Positions 25,823 through 30,568 of a DNA stretch of 30,568 nucleotides are shown one piece after another. The position numbers and the translations under genes were made by a program. How positions within the stretch are numbered: position 1 is the stretch's first letter; each line of letters opens with the position of its first letter. Source of the stretch: Proteiniphilum sp. UBA5283 (GTDB lineage: Bacteria; Bacteroidota; Bacteroidia; Bacteroidales; Dysgonomonadaceae); the NCBI GenBank assembly GCA_002408485.1, contig DHSP01000032.1, positions 22,456 through 53,023 on the forward strand. Reading direction: 5' to 3'. The notes below the pieces were generated by a model that worked only from the letters and a program-made list of their open reading frames with translations, did not search any database and was not told the origin of the DNA.

Positions 25823-28800
25823 GGGATTTGCCATAATATGCTTTAAAGGCGGCGCTAAAATATTTGGCACTGGAGAATCCACACAATTCACTTACCTCCG
25901 TTACGGTATATTTTCCTGACTGAATTAATTTCAAGGCATGATTCAACCGGATACTTTTAATGAAATCAATGGGTGACAAGTCGGTCAACGATTTAATTTT
26001 TTTATAGAGAAGAGAGGAACTGACATTCATTTCTGAAGCAAAACTCTCTTTATTAAATTGTGGATTATCCATGTTGTCGTGTACCACACTCACCGCTTTC
26101 TTGACAAACTTATCGTCCAGTTCATTCAGGTATATGGATTCGCCCTCTTCTTCATCGATGAGCCGGAGCGCCTTTTCTCGGACAATCTTTCGGTTTTGAA
26201 TGATATTTGATATGCGCTGATGAAGCAAGGTCATGTCGAACGGCTTTGTCAGATAATCATCCGCACCGAGGCCCAGTCCATGTAATTGTTGTGATTTCTC
26301 ATTTAACGCCGTCAAGAGAATAACCGGTATATGGGAAGTTTCGTAAGTCGATTTTACAAGACGGCACAGCTCAAAACCATCCATATTGGGCATCATGACG
26401 TCCGATATAATCAAATCGGGGAGCTTTTTCTGTATCATATTCCAGGCCTCCTGCCCATCCTTTGTCGTGGCAATTTTGTAACTGCTCTGCAAAGATTGTT
26501 GTAGAAACTCTTTTAGGTCATCGTTGTCTTCCACAATCAGGAGATACTCATTCTGATCTGTGTTTTGCTGATTATCGGTGGATGTGTCGATGATGTCAGA
26601 TTGTTGCGGTATATGATTTTCAGGGTTTTCCGTGTCCTGGAACAATGTGGGAGATGCAATCGGAACTTCTTTATAGGGTATGGTAATCCGAAATAATGAA
26701 CCTTCGTTCTCCCGGCTCTCCAGGGATACAGTGCCGTCGTGCATGGCCGCGTAGTTCTTTACCAGGAGCAGGCCAATCCCCGAACCAACGATGGTTGAAT
26801 TGACCACATTGTCGCCTCTGTAAAACTCTCTGAAGAGCTTTTTCTGGGCGTTTTCAGAAATCCCCAGTCCGTGATCCTGTACCTCCAGAATCCACTTGTT
26901 GGAATCACAGGTGAGTGTTATGATAACCTCCCCTTCCGGATGTGAATATTTGATGGCATTGGATATCAGGTTATCGACTACTTTCTCTATTTTCAGTTCA
27001 TCCACAGCTGTCATATAGGACTCCCTGTTGGAGTTGAATATAAGTTTTATTTTGTGTTTCATTGCTGCAGCATCGAACATCGATTTTCGCTTGCTGACAA
27101 TTTTTACCACATCGGTCATCACAAAAAAGGCCTGTCCCTTTCCGATGTCCACCTTCTGAAAGTCGAGCAGTTGATTTGCCACAAAGGAAAGTCGTTCAGA
27201 TTGTTCAGTGGCCAGGTTTAGATAGTATCGTCCATCAACCGATAAATTACTTTCCTTGTTTAGTTCCTCAATCGGCGCATTGATCAGAGTCAATGATGTG
27301 CGGATGTCGTGAGCCATATTTGTAAAGAAACGTATCTTATCTTCTGCGTGGTGCTGTCTGATCCGGTTTATATAGAACCTTAGGGCAAAGCCAAACATTG
27401 CAGCGAAGATCATGAAGAGGAGCAGGCGGAACCAGAGAGTATCCCAATAGGGTGGTGTAATGTGAATGTGCAGGGAACGCTCGTTGATGATCTGTTTCAG
27501 TGTGCTGTCATACATCCTTATTTTTAGGACATAATTTCCGCTGGGCATACTTGCATAGGTGATGGCTCGCGAATTTGCCGGTTGGGTCCAGTCCTCGTCA
27601 ATCCCTTCCATCTTCCAGGAGAAGGTGTTGTAGAGGGAGGTGGTGCCGATGGGCAGAAATTCCAGCGTTAGCGTGTTCTGGTTATATTTCAGAGATATTT
27701 TCTGTAGTTCATCGAGGGGCGAATCGATGGGAATAAAGGAGTTGTTCCGCAATGTCCTGCCGGAAATGACGATGTCCTGAAAATAGATCCTTCCCTTTGA
27801 GGGTGAAAAGAGCACTGCATCTGGTTCGAACATCAATGCACCGCTGTTGGTACCCCAGATGAGTTGTCCGTTTGAAAGATTCAGCGATGATTTTTGGTTG
27901 AATGAGACGTTGAAGAAGGGAGGCAGTGATGAAAAAACCAGGGAGTTTTTCTCTTCGATATCAAACTTGCAGAGTCCCGACTCAGTTCCGAGCCACAGGT
28001 ATTTCCCGTCCCGGAGGATACTGTTCACGTAATTTGAGGGCAATCCCGCATCGGTGGTAAATTTCTCCACCGAGTTATCCCTCAGATTGTATCGCAACAG
28101 TCCATCGCCTGAGGTTGCCATCCACACATCATCATTGATGATGAGCAGGTCATACAGAAGAAAGCCATCCAGAATTGTGCGGGTCTCTGCTGTCTGCTTG
28201 TTGAGCAGGCATAATCCATAAGTACAGGCTAAAAGTAAATGGGTGGGAGAGAGTTCTGCAAAAGCATATACCGGTTGATAAGGATACTCCACAAACCTTT
28301 TCTCACTGTCAATATATCGGAAGATCTGCCCCAGCGGACTCCCCATCCAGAGATCTCCGTGACTGTCCTTGAAAATATCAAAAATGTAGTTGTTTGTCAA
28401 AGATGAAATTGAATCATCATTCGAATAGTGAGCTATTTCTCTACCGGATTCACTGTCGATGACGTATACGCCGGACGAATAGGTGCCGGCCCAGATATTT
28501 CCATGCATGTCTTCACACAGAGAAAGGAAAACCTGTGCCTGTGCCTGTTCGTTCTTGTACATAGTACGCCACCTGTTGGATGAAACGTGCCAGGAACTCA
28601 CCCCGTTATTGGTTGCAAACCAGATATTCCCTTGGCTGTCTTCAATAACTTTGTTCACATTGTCGTTATTCAGTGAATTAGGGTTGTTTATCTGATGTGT
28701 TATTTGCGTGACATCGGCCGATCCCTGGTCAAAATAGGAGAGTCCCCCGCTGTAAGTACAAACCCATACACGCTTGTTCTCATCGCAAAAAATATCATAC

Positions 28801-29696
28801 ACGCCATTTCCTTTTAAGGACAACGGGTTGTCGGCATTCTCCTTGTAAATATTCAATACTTTATTTCCGGACTGCGACAATTCCCAAATCCCCTGTCCGT
28901 CTGTTCCAACCATCACTGTTGAATCCGTATTTGCGACAATGGCATGAATGGGTTGTTTGGAAAAAGGATTCAGCTGTGATTTCTGGAAGATATTCCTGGA
29001 AACATCGTACAGATACAAGCCGTCGGAACTTGTCCCTACCCACAACATTTCATTCGTTTTGTCGTAGTAGAGTTTGGTTACTTTTATTGCATTGTTGTCC
29101 CCGTATTTGAAGATTTGCTGATCAGAGAGAGAGTGAATGTTCATCAGCCAGAATCCGTTATTGGTACCGATCAAAAGATGGTTCTCATCGTACCATACCA
29201 AATCATGTACATCTGCATATTTCCCTTTTCCTAGCTGTATCAGACTGTTTTCCTGGTATTTATACAGCCCTGTGGAGGAGGCAATCAGAATGGATCCGTT
29301 GTTGTCGACGACGATTCGGTTTAATACCAGATGGCTGTCATTCAGTGGCTTGCGAATGTCTATCAACAAGTCAAACCGATCGAAAATGGCGTTATAATAA
29401 AAAATTTGTCCGTTGTTGGTATATGCCAGCAGCGAATCCTTTTCATACAGGAGCTTTGTGTGTATGATATTGGGTGTTTCATAAGGTAACTGATAGGAGT
29501 GGCTGCTGCTGTCCGTCAACCGGAGCACGCCGGTTTTTGAGGATGCCCAGATAAATCCGTTCTTGTCTTTGCATACAGAGGCCACTTCTCTCATGCTGAT
29601 TCCATGGATGCTGTTGATATCATAAAATTTCACATTTGAGGAATAGCTGAAAAATATGGTAAGTATGTAAACGACAAATACTAATTTGGTTTTCAT
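25809..29696 (-). CDS. Hybrid two-component system (HTCS) regulator
   Basis: Single-chain sensor and transcription factor of 1295 aa spanning the inner membrane. After a signal segment, about 14 two-component-propeller repeats (IWVGT...GL style) fill residues about 25-640. A Y_Y_Y domain (about 670-745) and a transmembrane helix (about 753-776) follow. The kinase H-box FFTNMAHDIRTSLTLI gives phospho-acceptor H796, with ATPase motifs near 906-985. A receiver domain has D1099 (IISDVMMPNMDG) and K1151 (TKPF), and an AraC-type double helix-turn-helix ends the protein. The H-box has Ser where most kinases have Pro. The propeller should bind an imported oligosaccharide. ATG at 29696 is preferred over an in-frame TTG at 29708. 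It probably activates the flanking genes through the phased repeats downstream. Confidence 0.95.
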   Translation of the reverse strand: MKTKLVFVVYILTIFFSYSSNVKFYDINSIHGISMREVASVCKDKNGFIWASSKTGVLRLTDSSSHSYQLPYETPNIIHTKLLYEKDSLLAYTNNGQIFYYNAIFDRFDLLIDIRKPLNDSHLVLNRIVVDNNGSILIASSTGLYKYQENSLIQLGKGKYADVHDLVWYDENHLLIGTNNGFWLMNIHSLSDQQIFKYGDNNAIKVTKLYYDKTNEMLWVGTSSDGLYLYDVSRNIFQKSQLNPFSKQPIHAIVANTDSTVMVGTDGQGIWELSQSGNKVLNIYKENADNPLSLKGNGVYDIFCDENKRVWVCTYSGGLSYFDQGSADVTQITHQINNPNSLNNDNVNKVIEDSQGNIWFATNNGVSSWHVSSNRWRTMYKNEQAQAQVFLSLCEDMHGNIWAGTYSSGVYVIDSESGREIAHYSNDDSISSLTNNYIFDIFKDSHGDLWMGSPLGQIFRYIDSEKRFVEYPYQPVYAFAELSPTHLLLACTYGLCLLNKQTAETRTILDGFLLYDLLIINDDVWMATSGDGLLRYNLRDNSVEKFTTDAGLPSNYVNSILRDGKYLWLGTESGLCKFDIEEKNSLVFSSLPPFFNVSFNQKSSLNLSNGQLIWGTNSGALMFEPDAVLFSPSKGRIYFQDIVISGRTLRNNSFIPIDSPLDELQKISLKYNQNTLTLEFLPIGTTSLYNTFSWKMEGIDEDWTQPANSRAITYASMPSGNYVLKIRMYDSTLKQIINERSLHIHITPPYWDTLWFRLLLFMIFAAMFGFALRFYINRIRQHHAEDKIRFFTNMAHDIRTSLTLINAPIEELNKESNLSVDGRYYLNLATEQSERLSFVANQLLDFQKVDIGKGQAFFVMTDVVKIVSKRKSMFDAAAMKHKIKLIFNSNRESYMTAVDELKIEKVVDNLISNAIKYSHPEGEVIITLTCDSNKWILEVQDHGLGISENAQKKLFREFYRGDNVVNSTIVGSGIGLLLVKNYAAMHDGTVSLESRENEGSLFRITIPYKEVPIASPTLFQDTENPENHIPQQSDIIDTSTDNQQNTDQNEYLLIVEDNDDLKEFLQQSLQSSYKIATTKDGQEAWNMIQKKLPDLIISDVMMPNMDGFELCRLVKSTYETSHIPVILLTALNEKSQQLHGLGLGADDYLTKPFDMTLLHQRISNIIQNRKIVREKALRLIDEEEGESIYLNELDDKFVKKAVSVVHDNMDNPQFNKESFASEMNVSSSLLYKKIKSLTDLSPIDFIKSIRLNHALKLIQSGKYTVTEVSELCGFSSAKYFSAAFKAYYGKSPSKV

Positions 29697-29777
29697 TGGC
29701 AGTTTCAATTTGTAAATACTAAACCTATAGCCCGGATGCCATGTACATTTTCTCTGAAGACAACATTACACACACGG

Positions 29778-29797
29778 AAGGCTGCAGATGCAGCCTT
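29778..29797. repeat. Perfect inverted repeat between the partial hydrolase gene and HTCS
   Basis: AAGGCTGCA, two bases, then TGCAGCCTT: nine-base arms with perfect complementarity. It lies 77 bases after the stop of the upstream gene and 81 bases before the HTCS start. A terminator is the simplest reading, but no U-run follows on either strand, so a protein-binding palindrome is also possible. Confidence 0.5.
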
Positions 29798-29874
29798 CAA
29801 AGATAATAAAAATTGTTTAAAAAAATAAAGGCTCATGGATTCTTGTGAAACAGAGCACCCTTCTTTTTGCAGAT

Positions 29875-30568
29875 TCATTTTTTCATCCGATCATACGCAA
29901 TGCCTTCATTTCGGATGTTAAAGTAATCGAAAGAAACATCAAAGGGCGTATCCGGTTTGGTTGTATCAGAATCAAACCAGAAGGTGCTGGTCATGCTCTG
30001 GGTGATGATGCCGTCACAGGCAATCAGGCCGGCTTTGATATCGCGAAGCATGGCATCGGCGCTCCCCAGCAAATGATACTCTTTTCCGTTTAGTGAATAA
30101 TAGGCGGTGTACAACGCACCCTTTTTGCTGAGCCTGAGGTATAGAGGCTGATCGGCGGTAATCATCTCCTTCAGGTCTATCGAGGCTACCGACCGGGCAA
30201 TGTCGTTCTCTTCTACCAGCATGTCGATGGTTCCCGGCTGTACATCTCTCTGGCGTGTGGTTTTGATCACCGCTCGGAGCATCAGCTTGACAAAGTTATG
30301 ATCGTCCTGCCAGGCAATAATCCCTGCATTTTCGGGTTGTGACGGTACCCGGGAGCAGTTCAGTTTTGTTTCTATCGTCCAGTCGTTGTTGGCACTTTGC
30401 AAAAGCAAATTGCGAGCATCGTTGCTGTTTTCGGAGACATCCCCCTTCTCGGTGGTGATGGTGAGCGATCCCGGATGGGATGTGAAGGAATGGTTGTTGC
30501 TGTTTTCCCTGATCCACTCCCATTGTGTGCCAAGTTGGATTTCGTTGAAGTCATCACTCACAGAGGAG
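29875..30568 (-). CDS. C-terminal concanavalin-like domain of a hydrolase, probably GH43, partial (5' end outside window)
   Basis: The minus-strand frame is open through the right edge, so the gene starts outside the window; the GTG at 30561 is internal, because upstream codons continue with two serines. The visible 230 residues form a beta-sandwich of the DUF1349 / beta-xylosidase C-terminal type: it opens with SDDFNEIQLGTQWEW, continues with PGSLTITTEKGD and AGIIAWQDDHNFVKL, and ends in FDVSFDYFNIRNE. Similar domains follow GH43 catalytic modules, including the two at 11006-14389, but the catalytic part cannot be seen here. It belongs to a transcription unit upstream of the HTCS, suggesting that the PUL extends to the right. 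Confidence 0.75.
   Translation of the reverse strand, partial: SSVSDDFNEIQLGTQWEWIRENSNNHSFTSHPGSLTITTEKGDVSENSNDARNLLLQSANNDWTIETKLNCSRVPSQPENAGIIAWQDDHNFVKLMLRAVIKTTRQRDVQPGTIDMLVEENDIARSVASIDLKEMITADQPLYLRLSKKGALYTAYYSLNGKEYHLLGSADAMLRDIKAGLIACDGIITQSMTSTFWFDSDTTKPDTPFDVSFDYFNIRNEGIAYDRMKK

Noticed and set aside
1..30568. Mobile elements, CRISPR arrays, tRNA or rRNA genes
   Set aside because: No transposase or integrase motif, no spaced repeat array, and no tRNA or rRNA-like stretch was noticed on either strand.

Overview
The window reads as part of a polysaccharide utilization locus (PUL) from a Bacteroidota organism, most likely of the order Bacteroidales. The evidence is an adjacent SusC/SusD pair, several lipoproteins with SPII lipoboxes, a hybrid two-component system (HTCS) regulator, and a series of signal-peptide-bearing glycoside hydrolases. 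All of these genes lie on the minus strand. I cannot fix the genus from sequence alone.

Layout in the direction of transcription (right to left). At the right edge (29875-30568) is the C-terminal concanavalin-like domain of a hydrolase, probably GH43, cut by the window end. Next is a full-length HTCS (25809-29696) with periplasmic propeller, Y_Y_Y domain, kinase, receiver and AraC-type output. A 966-base non-coding stretch (24843-25808) follows. It holds helically phased direct repeats (25584-25630), the best operator candidate for the HTCS, and a long imperfect hairpin (25299-25335). Then comes a transport and binding unit: IPT/TIG-NHL lipoprotein, SusC, SusD, and a DUF1735-type surface lipoprotein. 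It closes with a strong intrinsic terminator at 17341-17373.

Beyond the terminator is an 876-aa protein with macroglobulin-like domains and a TonB-receptor plug but no beta-barrel. After it comes the enzyme array: GH43, GH43 lipoprotein, CE1 esterase, GH43-CBM6, GH97, GH146 (DUF1680) beta-L-arabinofuranosidase, GH29 fucosidase lipoprotein with three accessory domains, a small frameshifted secreted protein, and a second GH43-CBM6 gene cut by the left edge.

Working model (inference). The HTCS senses an oligosaccharide and activates the transport unit. The surface lipoproteins and SusCD capture and import an arabinose-rich plant glycan. Periplasmic and surface enzymes then remove alpha-L-arabinofuranose or xylose (GH43), beta-L-arabinofuranose (GH146), alpha-galactose or beta-L-arabinopyranose (GH97), alpha-L-fucose (GH29) and ester groups (CE1). 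No obvious endo-acting backbone enzyme is visible, so this part of the locus looks specialised for debranching a heavily decorated arabinan, arabinoxylan or arabinogalactan-type glycan. The least explained items are the barrel-less plug protein, the phased repeats and the frameshifted small gene. No tRNA, rRNA, CRISPR array or insertion sequence was seen.
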